NCBI GenBank assembly: GCA_964440915.1
Contig: CAYTTV010000033.1
Span: forward strand, 1-39,938
Direction of reading: 5' to 3'
DNA from: CAMPJM01 sp964440915
GTDB lineage: Bacteria > Bacteroidota > Bacteroidia > Cytophagales > Cyclobacteriaceae
DNA: 39,938 bases
The notes beneath the pieces were generated by a model. That model saw only the letters and a program-made list of their open reading frames with translations. It was not told where the DNA came from and did no database searches. The translations under genes were made by a program, and so were the position numbers. Shown piece after piece: positions 16,322-25,058 of this stretch; position 1 is the stretch's first letter; every line of letters starts with the position of its first letter.

Positions 16322-16870
16322 ATGTCTCAGATCGATGTTTTTCAGAAACAAGAGCAAAAGATTGAAAATCTAAAGAAGAGCAATAAGGGCCTCAGGAGCT
16401 TACTTTATTTCTCGATGTTCGTGATACTTCTGCTCATTGTCTATGTAGTGTATATAGAGGTCGCCACTCCGCCGTTTGGGAAATGGCAAACGCTTATGGA
16501 TAATAAAGTGCAAACAGATCAGTATAATGAGTATTTATTAGTGAGAATAGATAGTATAGCAAGGACCAATGACCTTTTGATGGAAAATTCACCCTTGTAT
16601 ACAGGCGTTTTCTTTGAGGTTCAGATTGGAGCTTTTAGAAATTTTGATTTAAATAAGTATAAAGATGCCCTCGAGAACTTGCGCTATTATCGGCAAGATA
16701 GCTTGAACAAATATGTTTTAGGGAAATTTAGAAATTATTCAAACGCCAAGGCTTTCCAAGCAGACATTGTGAGGATGGGTATGACCGATGCTTTTATAGT
16801 GGGAAAGATAGATGGCAATCGGGTGGAAATTAGTCAGGCAATTCAAGCAGCTAAAGATCGCAAATGGTAA
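16322..16870 (+). CDS. Membrane-anchored SPOR-like domain protein
   Basis: A 182-residue protein. A charged N-terminal stretch (residues 1-24, possible short coiled coil) precedes one membrane helix at about 26-47. A C-terminal domain from about 96 reads FFEVQIGAFRNFD, then LGKFRNYSNAKAFQADI and a final strand: the strand-helix-strand-helix pattern of SPOR-like domains that bind denuded peptidoglycan or act in division and envelope functions. The match is by pattern, not by strict residues. It lies between glutamate dehydrogenase and the murein-recycling gene mpl, which fits an envelope role only weakly. Confidence 0.65.
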   Translation: MSQIDVFQKQEQKIENLKKSNKGLRSLLYFSMFVILLLIVYVVYIEVATPPFGKWQTLMDNKVQTDQYNEYLLVRIDSIARTNDLLMENSPLYTGVFFEVQIGAFRNFDLNKYKDALENLRYYRQDSLNKYVLGKFRNYSNAKAFQADIVRMGMTDAFIVGKIDGNRVEISQAIQAAKDRKW

Positions 16871-17187
16871 AAAAACCCACTTAGGGTTCCGGAGGTTTAA
16901 TAAACCTCCAAATGACAGGTTTTGAGCTGTTCCATCCTTTCAACTATCCACTGTTAACCCCGGTTTCCCGAGGCCCTTCATTGCTGAAGGGTGAGGTCCA
17001 GTTTTAAAGCGAAACTTCACTCGGCATTGTTTTTATGTTAGGTTTGAAAAAACAAGTCCGAAACCCAAGTGGGATATTATATATATCGTTTTAGAACTAA
17101 AATAGTTCCAGTATTTCCGAATACCTAAGGCAAAACTACAGATTATAATGTTAAAAATGGAAGGATTAAATAAAATTTACTGCAGTG

Positions 17188-17277
17188 ATGTCTACAATCA
17201 GAAAATGCGCTAGCATGGCTGACAAGGCTAAAAGCACCCTGCACACCCTCAAAAAAGACGAAGCTGTTGACGCTTAA
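17188..17277 (+). CDS. Possible small protein (29 aa), unrecognised
   Basis: ATG to TAA, 29 codons. The peptide is hydrophilic and alanine/lysine-rich, containing MADKAKSTLHTLKKDEAVDA as its last 20 residues, which looks like an amphipathic helix. It overlaps an 18-codon ORF in another frame (17157-17213). No clear promoter or ribosome site. It may be chance or the remnant of a longer gene. Confidence 0.22.
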   Translation: MSTIRKCASMADKAKSTLHTLKKDEAVDA

Positions 17278-17359
17278 TGCATTGTGAGTGGAGGTCGGAA
17301 TGCGTCATAAAAATGCTGAGCTAACAAGGCCAAATCATATTATTTGTGGAAAAATAATT

Positions 17360-17388
17360 TTGGCCTCCTGCTTATTTTCTTAATTTTG
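17360..17388 (+). promoter_or_regulatory. Full-consensus promoter of mpl
   Basis: TTG (17360-17362), 18 bases, TAATTTTG (17381-17388): full match to the Bacteroidota promoter, with a leader of about 15 nt before the ATG at 17409. The -33 element lies in the right arm of an AGGCCAAA/TTTGGCCT inverted repeat, where a regulator could act. Confidence 0.65.
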
Positions 17389-17408
17389 AGGCGTAGAAAT
17401 AGAAATTC

Positions 17409-18767
17409 ATGCATAATTCACAAAGAATACACTTTATAGCCGTCGGTGGGAGCGTAATGCACAATCTTGCTATCGCGCTCAAAGAAAAAGGTTATAGGGT
17501 TACGGGATCTGATGATGATATATTTGAACCATCCCGTTCCCGTCTAGAAAAGGCAGGTATACTACCCTCCTCCAATGGCTGGGATGCCGGCAGGATAACA
17601 AGTGAGCTCGACGCGGTAGTTTTGGGAATGCATGCCAAAGCTGATAATCCTGAACTGATCAAGGCGCAAGAGCTGGGGCTAAAGATATATTCCTATCCGG
17701 ACTATATCTATGAAAACATTAAGGACAAACAAAGGATTGTCATTGCAGGTAGTCATGGTAAGACCACGATTACTTCTATGGTACTTCACGTGCTCCAGTA
17801 CCTAAATCGTGCATTTGATTATGTAGTAGGCGCCCAAATAGAAGGCTTCGACAACATGGTGAAATTAAGCGATGCCCCTATTATCGTTATTGAAGGCGAT
17901 GAGTACTTGACCTCTCCACTCGACCAAACACCAAAATTCCTTAAGTATCAGCATCATATCGGCTTGATCAGTGGTATAGAATGGGATCATATTAATGTGT
18001 ATCCGACACTCGAGGATTATGTGAAGCAGTTTGATTATTTCGCAGACGCTACCCCTAAGGCAGGCACACTGATATATTGTGAGGAAGACGATATGGCCAC
18101 GCTCATCTGCAACAAAGAGCGTGAAGATGTGCAACGGGTAGAATATAAAGAGCATCCTTCCAGAATAGAGAACGGCATTACATACCTTGTAGCAAAAAAT
18201 GGAGAAGTGCCTGTGCAGGTATTTGGGAAGCATAACATGCAAAACTTAAGCGGTGCAAAGGAAGTGCTTAAAAAAGTAGGTGTGACGTCCGATCAGTTTT
18301 ATGAAGCAATCCAGAGTTTTAGAGGTGCTGCCAATCGCTTGGAACGCTTAAAAGAAGAGGATAATCATGCAGTGTACAAAGATTTTGCACATGCGCCGTC
18401 TAAATTAGCCGCTACTACCAAGGCGCTAAAAGAACAGTTTAAGGACCGACAGCTGGTTGCGTGTTTAGAGCTTTATACTTTCAGTAGCTTAAATAAAGCA
18501 TTCCTGTCACAATATCAAGGCACTTTCAACGCAGCGGATATAGCCATTGTGTATTATAGCCCCAATAATCTGTTGCTTAAAAACCTCGAATCCTTCTCAG
18601 CAGAAGATGTTAAGTTGGCCTTTAATAGAAGTGATCTTTTGGTCTTTACAGAAATCATAGAACTAAAGCAATATTTGGTGAGTATAGACTGGAACAACAA
18701 AAACCTGCTCATGATGAGCTCTGGAAAGTTTGATGGGCTTAATCTGCACGAGCTTACGAAGCAATAG
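17409..18767 (+). CDS. mpl: UDP-N-acetylmuramate:L-Ala-gamma-D-Glu-meso-DAP ligase (Mpl)
   Basis: A 452-residue Mur-ligase family enzyme that attaches recycled murein tripeptide to UDP-MurNAc in the cytoplasm. The N-terminal UDP-binding strand reads HFIAVGGSVMHNLA, and the ATP loop is GSHGKTT at 114-120. A central segment with IEGDEY and WDHINVYPT, and the late motif FRGAANRLERL, fit Mpl better than MurC; MurC is also commonly found in the division cluster, which is absent here. A full promoter lies 20 nt upstream. The exonuclease gene follows after 43 bp. Mpl implies that the cell recycles its wall. Confidence 0.88.
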   Translation: MHNSQRIHFIAVGGSVMHNLAIALKEKGYRVTGSDDDIFEPSRSRLEKAGILPSSNGWDAGRITSELDAVVLGMHAKADNPELIKAQELGLKIYSYPDYIYENIKDKQRIVIAGSHGKTTITSMVLHVLQYLNRAFDYVVGAQIEGFDNMVKLSDAPIIVIEGDEYLTSPLDQTPKFLKYQHHIGLISGIEWDHINVYPTLEDYVKQFDYFADATPKAGTLIYCEEDDMATLICNKEREDVQRVEYKEHPSRIENGITYLVAKNGEVPVQVFGKHNMQNLSGAKEVLKKVGVTSDQFYEAIQSFRGAANRLERLKEEDNHAVYKDFAHAPSKLAATTKALKEQFKDRQLVACLELYTFSSLNKAFLSQYQGTFNAADIAIVYYSPNNLLLKNLESFSAEDVKLAFNRSDLLVFTEIIELKQYLVSIDWNNKNLLMMSSGKFDGLNLHELTKQ

Positions 18768-18810
18768 GCCTAATTATATACAAACAAATCAATTAACTTA
18801 AACCCTCTTC

Positions 18811-19617
18811 ATGTCACTTCATTTACGTAAACCCCTGGCTTTTTTTGATCTTGAAACCACGGGGACCAATATTTCAACCGATAGGATCCTGGAGATTGCC
18901 GTAGTGAAGGTAATGCCCAACGAAGAAGTGATTACAAAGAGCACCAGAGTAAATCCCGAGCGGCCTATTCCCCTGGAAACGAGCCTTATCCACGGCATAT
19001 ATGACGAAGATGTAGCCTCGGCGCCAGTTTTTAAAAGCATTGCCAAAGAGTATGGGAAGTTTTTGGAAGGGTGCGACTTGGCAGGATTTAATATCATTAG
19101 GTTTGATGTTCCGCTATTGGTAGAAGAATTTTTGCGTGCTGGTATTAATTTCGACCTTTCTACACGGCGGATGATAGACGCCCAGAAGATTTTCCATATG
19201 ATGGAAAAAAGGTCGCTAACAGCGGCATATAAGTTCTACTGCGGCAAAGAGTTGACCAATGCCCATAGTGCAGAAGCCGATACACTGGCCACATACGAAG
19301 TATTGAAAGCCCAGGTAAAGCAATACGATGGACAGGAGGTTACCGACAATTTGGGTAAAAAGTTGGGTGTCATTCAAAATGATATGCAGGTTTTGCACGA
19401 TCTCACTTCTACAAAAATGGTAGACCTGGCTGGGAGGATTGTTTATAACAATGAAGGAATAGAGTGCTTTAACTTTGGAAAACACAGAGGAAAGGCTGTA
19501 GAGATAATATTCAAACAGGAGCCCTCTTATTATGATTGGATGATGAATGGTGACTTTCCTCTTGATACCAAACGAAAACTTACCGAAATTAAGCTTCGGA
19601 TGTTCAACTTGAAGTAA
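18811..19617 (+). CDS. DEDDh 3'-5' exonuclease with ExoX-like C-terminal domain
   Basis: A 268-residue protein. The exonuclease core has all DEDDh residues: Asp13 and Glu15 in FFDLETTG, Asp99 in NIIRFDVPLL, and His152 and Asp157 in HSAEADTL. The C-terminal part (about 215-268) reads FNFGKHRGKAVEI and YYDWMMNGDFP, matching the small module seen after the core in ExoX-like exonucleases. It likely trims 3' ends of DNA in repair or proofreading, or acts on RNA; which one cannot be told. It lies 43 bp behind mpl in the same direction. Confidence 0.85.
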   Translation: MSLHLRKPLAFFDLETTGTNISTDRILEIAVVKVMPNEEVITKSTRVNPERPIPLETSLIHGIYDEDVASAPVFKSIAKEYGKFLEGCDLAGFNIIRFDVPLLVEEFLRAGINFDLSTRRMIDAQKIFHMMEKRSLTAAYKFYCGKELTNAHSAEADTLATYEVLKAQVKQYDGQEVTDNLGKKLGVIQNDMQVLHDLTSTKMVDLAGRIVYNNEGIECFNFGKHRGKAVEIIFKQEPSYYDWMMNGDFPLDTKRKLTEIKLRMFNLK

Positions 19618-19817
19618 ATTTAGTGATTGCCTTTCAAAAGGCGAGGATAAATGAGCATAATAATGGGCTGTCGTAACTATTATTGATGTCAATAGCTTTC
19701 ATCTTACTTATTCGCTCCTGTTTCAAACCCTCTTATTTTTTCTACTAGCACCTAACACTAGCCATTATAGGTAGTTTTATTTGCAAACAATGCAGGCAAT
19801 AGTGTGTTTGTATAGGT

Positions 19818-20300
19818 ATGCTACATGACGAAATCCATACTGACTTAATCAAACGGGAATTGCAAAAAGCCATGCATGATGAAGGACTTCTTGAGTCTTT
19901 CTTACCGATTGTATACAAAAATGTATCTCATCCTCCCCTAAAAGCTTTGACACTGAAGCTTATGGATGCCAATAAGCGGCACCAAGAAGTCTTGGATACC
20001 GCCATTTTATCAGTGCCGTCCTATGACAAGCCCGAGATAGCGGCAGAATCCATGATAGCTATTTTAATAAACAGCGTTGCTAAAGATGAAGGGGTGCAAT
20101 ATGAAGCATCAATCGTTTCTACCCTGCAAAAGATCATCTATCAACAGACTGCTAATTTCAAGATTTTACATTCTCTTGCTTCTCCTTTCGAATTACAGCA
20201 ACTTTCGGAAGATTTTAGGCATATCGTAGATGAGTCTACCCGCTTATTGGAGGAATTGAAGAAAGTTTGGACCTTAGCGCTGGCATCAACTTCTCACTAA
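19818..20300 (+). CDS. Ferritin-like DUF892 (YciE/YciF)-type protein
   Basis: A 160-residue all-helical protein. The first helices (LIKRELQKAMHDEGLLESFL, then LKLMDANKRHQEVLDTA) and the last ones (YQQTANFKILHSLASPFEL and the segment after it) follow the helical layout of the YciE/YciF ferritin-like family, which is linked to stress in other bacteria. Metal ligands are not convincingly complete. It precedes the trehalose gene, another stress function, by 184 bp on the same strand. The family assignment is by pattern and should be treated as tentative. Confidence 0.55.
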   Translation: MLHDEIHTDLIKRELQKAMHDEGLLESFLPIVYKNVSHPPLKALTLKLMDANKRHQEVLDTAILSVPSYDKPEIAAESMIAILINSVAKDEGVQYEASIVSTLQKIIYQQTANFKILHSLASPFELQQLSEDFRHIVDESTRLLEELKKVWTLALASTSH

Positions 20301-20397
20301 TCCCTCCTTTATCCATTGTTTAAGACTTGACGATTTTTCAATCTGTGGAACTTCAAGCAAGAGATGCTAACCCTTTAAATTAAACAAAAAGACAACT

Positions 20398-20460
20398 ATG
20401 AGTCTTTATATTTGGATAAGAGACACACATTGGCCATATTCAGAGGTCACAGTTTTTTAA
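20398..20460 (+). CDS. Possible leader peptide (20 aa) before the trehalose gene
   Basis: ATG to TAA, 20 codons, ending 24 bp before otsA. The peptide (MSLYIWIRDTHWPYSEVTVF) holds two Trp and two Tyr, unusual for such a short peptide. A TATATTTG box lies inside it at 20407-20414, so if that is the real otsA promoter the ORF is not translated. Support is weak. Confidence 0.15.
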   Translation: MSLYIWIRDTHWPYSEVTVF

Positions 20461-20484
20461 ACTACAGACATATCTTTCTATACT

Positions 20485-22739
20485 ATGGGAAAAACCATTA
20501 TCATTTCCAATAGACTGCCCGTGAAAGTACAGCGGGAAAATGATGACTTACATTTCACTGCTAGTGAAGGAGGGTTGGCGACCGGCCTAAGTACAGTATT
20601 TAAAGAGGGCCATAATAAATGGATTGGGTGGCCGGGATTGTATACTCAAGACGAGCATGAAAAAAGGGTGATTACCAGAAGGCTTCAAAAAGAAAACATG
20701 CTACCCTTGTTTCTCTCCGAAGATGAGATACATGATTTTTATGAAGGATTTAGCAATGGAACATTATGGCCAAACTTTCATTATTTCACAGAATTTGCCA
20801 TTTATGAACAAGATCTCTGGGAAAGTTATGTAAAAGTAAACCGGAAGTTTGCCAAGGAGGCCATTAAAATAGCAGAGCCTGGAGACATTATCTGGGTCCA
20901 CGATTACCAGCTGCTTTTGGTGCCACAAATGATAAGAAAAAAACTTCCTAATATCAGCATTGGGTTTTTTCAGCATATACCTTTTCCTTCATTTGAAATA
21001 TTCCGCCTGCTCCCATGGAGAAAGGAGCTGGCCGAGGGCATGCTCGGTGCCGATCTGATTGGCTTCCACACCTATGATGATATGCGTCACTTCTTAAGTT
21101 CTGTGAATAGAATCGTTGGTGTAAATGCTTCACACGGCCATTTAGAATTTGAAGGTCGTCGAATTTCGGTCGATAGTTTCCCAATGGGCATTGATTATGA
21201 AAAGTACGCCCGTAAAGCCCAATCACCGGAGACAAAAGATAAAATGGCAGTTTTTCAATCTTCTTTAGGCTTTCAAAAACTAATGCTATCTATCGATAGG
21301 CTCGATTATTCTAAGGGAATTACACAAAGACTGCATGCCTTCGAGCTATTTCTTGAAAAATACCAAGAGTATAGGGGGAAGGTTTCCTTACTCATGGTTG
21401 TGGTGCCTTCCAGGGACCAGGTAGAAAAGTACAAAGAATTAAAAGAGGCTATAGATGAAATGGTGGGCAGAATAAATGGTAGTTATGGTAAGATCAACTG
21501 GACACCCATTCACTACTTCTACCGCTCTTTTTCTTTGGAGTCGCTCTCCGCTTTTTATTGTATGGCTGATGTAGCCTTAGTCACACCTATGCGGGATGGC
21601 ATGAACCTGGTGTGCAAAGAATACCTCGCAAGCAAAACAGATAAAAAAGGGGTACTCGTCTTAAGTGAAATGGCAGGTGCTTCTCGAGAGCTTTCTGATG
21701 CGCTTCTGATCAATCCGAATGATGTGAATGCATTGGTAGAAGCGATGTACCAAGCACTTACAATGCCAGTAAGTGAACAGGTGAAGCGCAATACCATCAT
21801 GCAAAGGTCGCTGAAACGGTACAATGTGCACCATTGGGTGAGCTTATTTATGGATAGGCTAGAAGATATCAAGAAGTTCCAAGAGACGATGGCCACAAAA
21901 AGAGTAGACAAGAAAATGATGCAACAAATCATTGGTCAGTACGAACGTGCTTCTAATCGCTTGTTGTTTTTAGATTATGATGGCACACTCGCGCCATTTA
22001 CTATAGATCCTGCACTATCTAAACCCGATCTTAAGCTTAAAAGAGTGTTGCAAGGCTTTATGCAGGACGAAAAAAACAGATTGGTGATCATAAGCGGTAG
22101 GGACAAGAACATTCTGGAAAAATGGCTTGGCAGTTATGATGTAGATATCATTGGAGAACATGGTGTATGGCTGAAGGAACGAGGCAGAGGATGGTATACT
22201 ATTACGAAATTAAAGAATAATTGGAAGGATGAAATGCGTCACGTGATGGAGCAATACGTCGATAGAACTCCTGGTTCTTTTATTGAAGAGAAAGATTATT
22301 CTCTGGTGTGGCATTTTAGAAAAGTAGAAGCAGGCCTAGGCGAACTCCGCTCTAGAGAATTGGCAGGCCATTTAAGCTATCTAGCCACAAACAATGGCTT
22401 ACAGGTAATAGAAGGGGACATGAACGTGGAAGTAAAGAATGTGGAAGTAAACAAGGGGAGGGCCGCTAGCCGCTGGTTAGACAAGTACAAAACAGATTTT
22501 GTTATGGCCATAGGGGACGATTGGACTGATGAAGATACCTTTCTAGCCATGCCAAAAGATGCAGTAACGATAAAAGTTGGACTTGGCAATTCNNNNNNNN
22601 NNNNNNNNNNNNNNNNNNNNNNNNNNNNNNNNNNNNNNNNNNNNNNNNNNNNNNNNNNNNNNNNNNNNNNNNNNNNNNNNNNNNNNNNNNNNCCCCATTA
22701 TCAATCACCGAGCACAACACAGTTCTTTTTTTTGCGTAA
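20485..22739 (+). CDS. otsA: Bifunctional trehalose-6-phosphate synthase/phosphatase, interrupted by an assembly gap
   Basis: Residues 1 to about 480 are a GT20 synthase: IISNRLPV, EGGLATGL, WPG at 49-51, WVHDYQ at 137-142, RLDYSKG near 272, and DGMNLVCKEY near 371. From about 490 a HAD phosphatase follows, with LDYDGTL (Asp497) and GDDWTDED near 677-684. The fusion makes trehalose from UDP-glucose and glucose-6-phosphate, an osmolyte and stress protectant. The frame is intact to 22592, then 100 N intervene. After the gap, the frame ending in TAA at 22737-22739 fits the expected C-terminal helix best and stops just before a terminator. Another frame reads on to 22785 through the terminator and seems less likely. 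The true end depends on the gap length. Confidence 0.88.
22593..22692. other. Assembly gap (100 N) inside the trehalose phosphatase domain
   Basis: Exactly 100 N, a placeholder of unknown real length. It removes the last strands of the HAD domain. The base count across it must not be used to infer the reading frame. Confidence 0.97.
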
Positions 22740-22755
22740 ACTAAAAATTGTGGAT

Positions 22756-22781
22756 GGCCCATACGGGCCTTTTTATTTTTA
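22756..22781 (+). terminator. Terminator after the trehalose gene
   Basis: GGCCC-ATAC-GGGCC followed by TTTTTATTTTTA. The short GC stem with a long U-run is typical. It lies about 17 bp after the likely stop at 22739 and 22 bp before the next start. Confidence 0.75.
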
Positions 22782-22802
22782 TTGAAAGCTGCCTTTTGGC
22801 TC

Positions 22803-24035
22803 ATGAAACGCTCAGAATATTTCACTCTTATCCTTATTTTAGGATCGTTATGCACGATTAGCCCTTTTGCTATCGACATGTACTTGCCAGGATTTCCAGC
22901 TATTGCTAAGGATTTGTCCACAAGCATATCGGCTGTGCAGCTTTCGTTGACAAGCTATTTGGTAGGGATTTCTTTGGGCCAACTATTATATGGCCCTTTG
23001 TTGGACAGGTACGGACGAAAGTCGCCACTCTATATTGGTCTTGCTCTGTTTATCATTTCTTCTTTAGGATGTGCCTTAACATCATCGGTTGAAACCTTGA
23101 TTGCGATGCGATTTGTGCAGGCGTTGGGCGGTTGTGTAGGTATGGTAGCAGCACAAGCCTTAGTGCGCGATATCTTTCCAGTAAACAAAACGGCTCAGGT
23201 TTTCTCTCTGCTCACCTTGGTAATAGCCATTTCTCCTATGATAGCGCCTACATTGGGTGGATATATTACCACTGCGTTTGATTGGCATTATGTATTTATC
23301 CTATTAGCTATCATCACTGCAGTCATCATGGTGGCGACATATTTCGTGCTGCCACAGGGCAATGCGCCCGATCCGTCTATTTCATTGCGGCCCAAACCTG
23401 TATTGAAAAGCTATTTAAGGGTAATTAAAGAGCCTCAATTTTTGATTTACACGCTAGCAGGAGGAATTGCAACGGCTGCACCATTTGCTTATATCGCTGG
23501 GTCTGCCAATGTTTTTATCAATATTTATCAAATGTCTGAGCAGCAGTATGGTTGGACGTTCGCCCTTTTAGCTTTTGCGATGATAGGCACAACCCAGCTC
23601 AATCATATCTTGTTGAAGAAATATAGCAGCCAGAAGATCGTCCGCTTTACACTCCTTTATCAAACTTTGGTAGGAATCATATTGGTTTGGTGTGTTTGGC
23701 TGAATTTAATAGGACAATATGGCCTCATTGCGCTATTGTTTGTATTTTTGACTGGGCAAGGCTTGTCCAATCCCAATGCCACTGCCTTGTCATTGGCGCC
23801 GTTTTCTAGATTTGCCGGAAGCGCAGCAGCACTTATGGGTAGCTTCAGAATGGCCATGGGCGGATTGGTTTCGGCCGTTGTGAGTCTGTTTCACTCCAGC
23901 ACAGCACTGCCCATGGTCGGGACAATGGCATTATGTGCCATCGTTGGACTATCGGCCTTGGTAATTGGTAAAGTAAAAGTCAGGCATAAAGCAAGGAAAA
24001 GAGCGGTTGAAGAAGACACTTCGGTACTTATGTGA
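22803..24035 (+). CDS. Bcr/CflA family drug efflux transporter (MFS)
   Basis: A 410-residue major facilitator protein with about twelve membrane helices. PFAIDMYLPGFP near residues 21-32 is the characteristic first-helix motif of the Bcr/CflA subgroup, and motif A GPLLDRYGRK lies at 64-73. Members export bicyclomycin, sulfonamide or chloramphenicol-like drugs by proton antiport; the actual substrate is unknown. ATG at 22803 is preferred to the TTG at 22782, because the latter overlaps the end of the upstream terminator. The aldo/keto reductase gene follows after 24 bp, so they may share a transcript. Confidence 0.9.
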   Translation: MKRSEYFTLILILGSLCTISPFAIDMYLPGFPAIAKDLSTSISAVQLSLTSYLVGISLGQLLYGPLLDRYGRKSPLYIGLALFIISSLGCALTSSVETLIAMRFVQALGGCVGMVAAQALVRDIFPVNKTAQVFSLLTLVIAISPMIAPTLGGYITTAFDWHYVFILLAIITAVIMVATYFVLPQGNAPDPSISLRPKPVLKSYLRVIKEPQFLIYTLAGGIATAAPFAYIAGSANVFINIYQMSEQQYGWTFALLAFAMIGTTQLNHILLKKYSSQKIVRFTLLYQTLVGIILVWCVWLNLIGQYGLIALLFVFLTGQGLSNPNATALSLAPFSRFAGSAAALMGSFRMAMGGLVSAVVSLFHSSTALPMVGTMALCAIVGLSALVIGKVKVRHKARKRAVEEDTSVLM

Positions 24036-24059
24036 TTTTTAAAAAAAAAGCAGGTAAAA

Positions 24060-25058
24060 ATGGAAGTTAGAAAATTAGGCAAGTCAGAAGTTGAAGTTAC
24101 ACCGATGGCATTTGGTGCTTGGGCAATTGGAGGATGGATGTGGGGTGGAGCAGAAGCCAATGCAGCCATACGAGCCATTAGAGCTTCTTATGATGCCGGT
24201 ATCACCACAATTGATACTGCACCTGTATATGGGTTTGGGCATAGCGAGGAATTAGTTGGTAAGGCATTGGAAGGAATGCCAAGGGACCGCTATCAAATAT
24301 TGACGAAATACGGATTGAACTGGGGAGAGGAGGGAGGTAAACTCTATTTTGAAGATAAAGACAATGATGGCCAACCCATAAAAGTATATAAATGGGCGTC
24401 TAAAAGAAAGGTAATGGAAGAGTGCGAACAAAGTTTGCGCCGCTTAAAGACGGATTATATTGATCTTTACCAGATTCATTGGCCAGATGTAACTACTCCC
24501 ATTGAAGAGACGATGGAAGCCGTGCAACGCTTGATGGAACAAGGAAAAGTAAGGGCCGCTGGCGTTTGCAACTATAATGTAGAACAGGTAAATGAAGCAT
24601 TGAAAACCCTTCCGCTTGCTTCTAATCAAGTACCCTATTCCATGATCAATAGAGGCATAGAAAAGGATATTATCCCTCAAGCCATAGAAAATGGGATAAG
24701 CATACTTCCTTATAGTCCTTTGCAAAGAGGCTTGCTCACAGGAAAAATAAAGCCTGGTCACCAATTCAACAAAGGTGATTCACGAAAAACCAATCCATTT
24801 TATTCAGAAGCCAATATCAAACAAGCTATAGAACTACTGGATGAAATTAAGGGGATAGCAGAAACCCATCAGGCGACATTGGCACAATTGGTAATCCATT
24901 GGACGATGCAGCAGCCTGCCGTGGCTTGCGTGCTTGTCGGTGCCAGGGACGAAAAACAGGTATTGGATAATGTAGGGGCACTGTCTTTTTCGTTAAGTCA
25001 AAAAGAACTTGAAAAGATAAGCCAAGCAGCAAATAAATTTGTTTTGGCAGATGGTTGA
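24060..25058 (+). CDS. Aldo/keto reductase
   Basis: A 332-residue NADPH-dependent oxidoreductase with the full catalytic tetrad: Asp52 and Tyr57 in IDTAPVYG, Lys83 in LTKYG, and His140 in QIHWPD. The TIM-barrel ends in the coenzyme motif LVGARDEKQVLDN. Length and the opening MEVRKLGKSEVEV place it among the bacterial general aldo/keto reductases of the YajO/YhdN type. The substrate is unknown. Its stop overlaps the menE start by 8 bp, so the two are surely co-transcribed, but a role in menaquinone synthesis is not implied by its family. Confidence 0.93.
   Translation: MEVRKLGKSEVEVTPMAFGAWAIGGWMWGGAEANAAIRAIRASYDAGITTIDTAPVYGFGHSEELVGKALEGMPRDRYQILTKYGLNWGEEGGKLYFEDKDNDGQPIKVYKWASKRKVMEECEQSLRRLKTDYIDLYQIHWPDVTTPIEETMEAVQRLMEQGKVRAAGVCNYNVEQVNEALKTLPLASNQVPYSMINRGIEKDIIPQAIENGISILPYSPLQRGLLTGKIKPGHQFNKGDSRKTNPFYSEANIKQAIELLDEIKGIAETHQATLAQLVIHWTMQQPAVACVLVGARDEKQVLDNVGALSFSLSQKELEKISQAANKFVLADG

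Larger units (their letters stand above)
16871..17408. other. Long intergenic region with hairpins, small ORFs and the mpl promoter
   Basis: 538 bp without a clear gene. It holds adjacent hairpins at 16875-16889 (AACCC/GGGTT) and 16891-16909 (8-bp perfect stem GGAGGTTT, loop AAT), a 7-bp stem hairpin at 16974-16991, a 29-codon ORF at 17188-17277, an 8-bp inverted repeat AGGCCAAA at 17327-17334 with 17359-17366, and the mpl promoter at 17360-17388. The hairpins lack T-runs. Confidence 0.6.

Noticed and set aside
22782..22802. TTG start of the efflux transporter at 22782
   Set aside because: It overlaps the end of the preceding terminator; ATG at 22803 gives the usual Bcr/CflA N-terminus.
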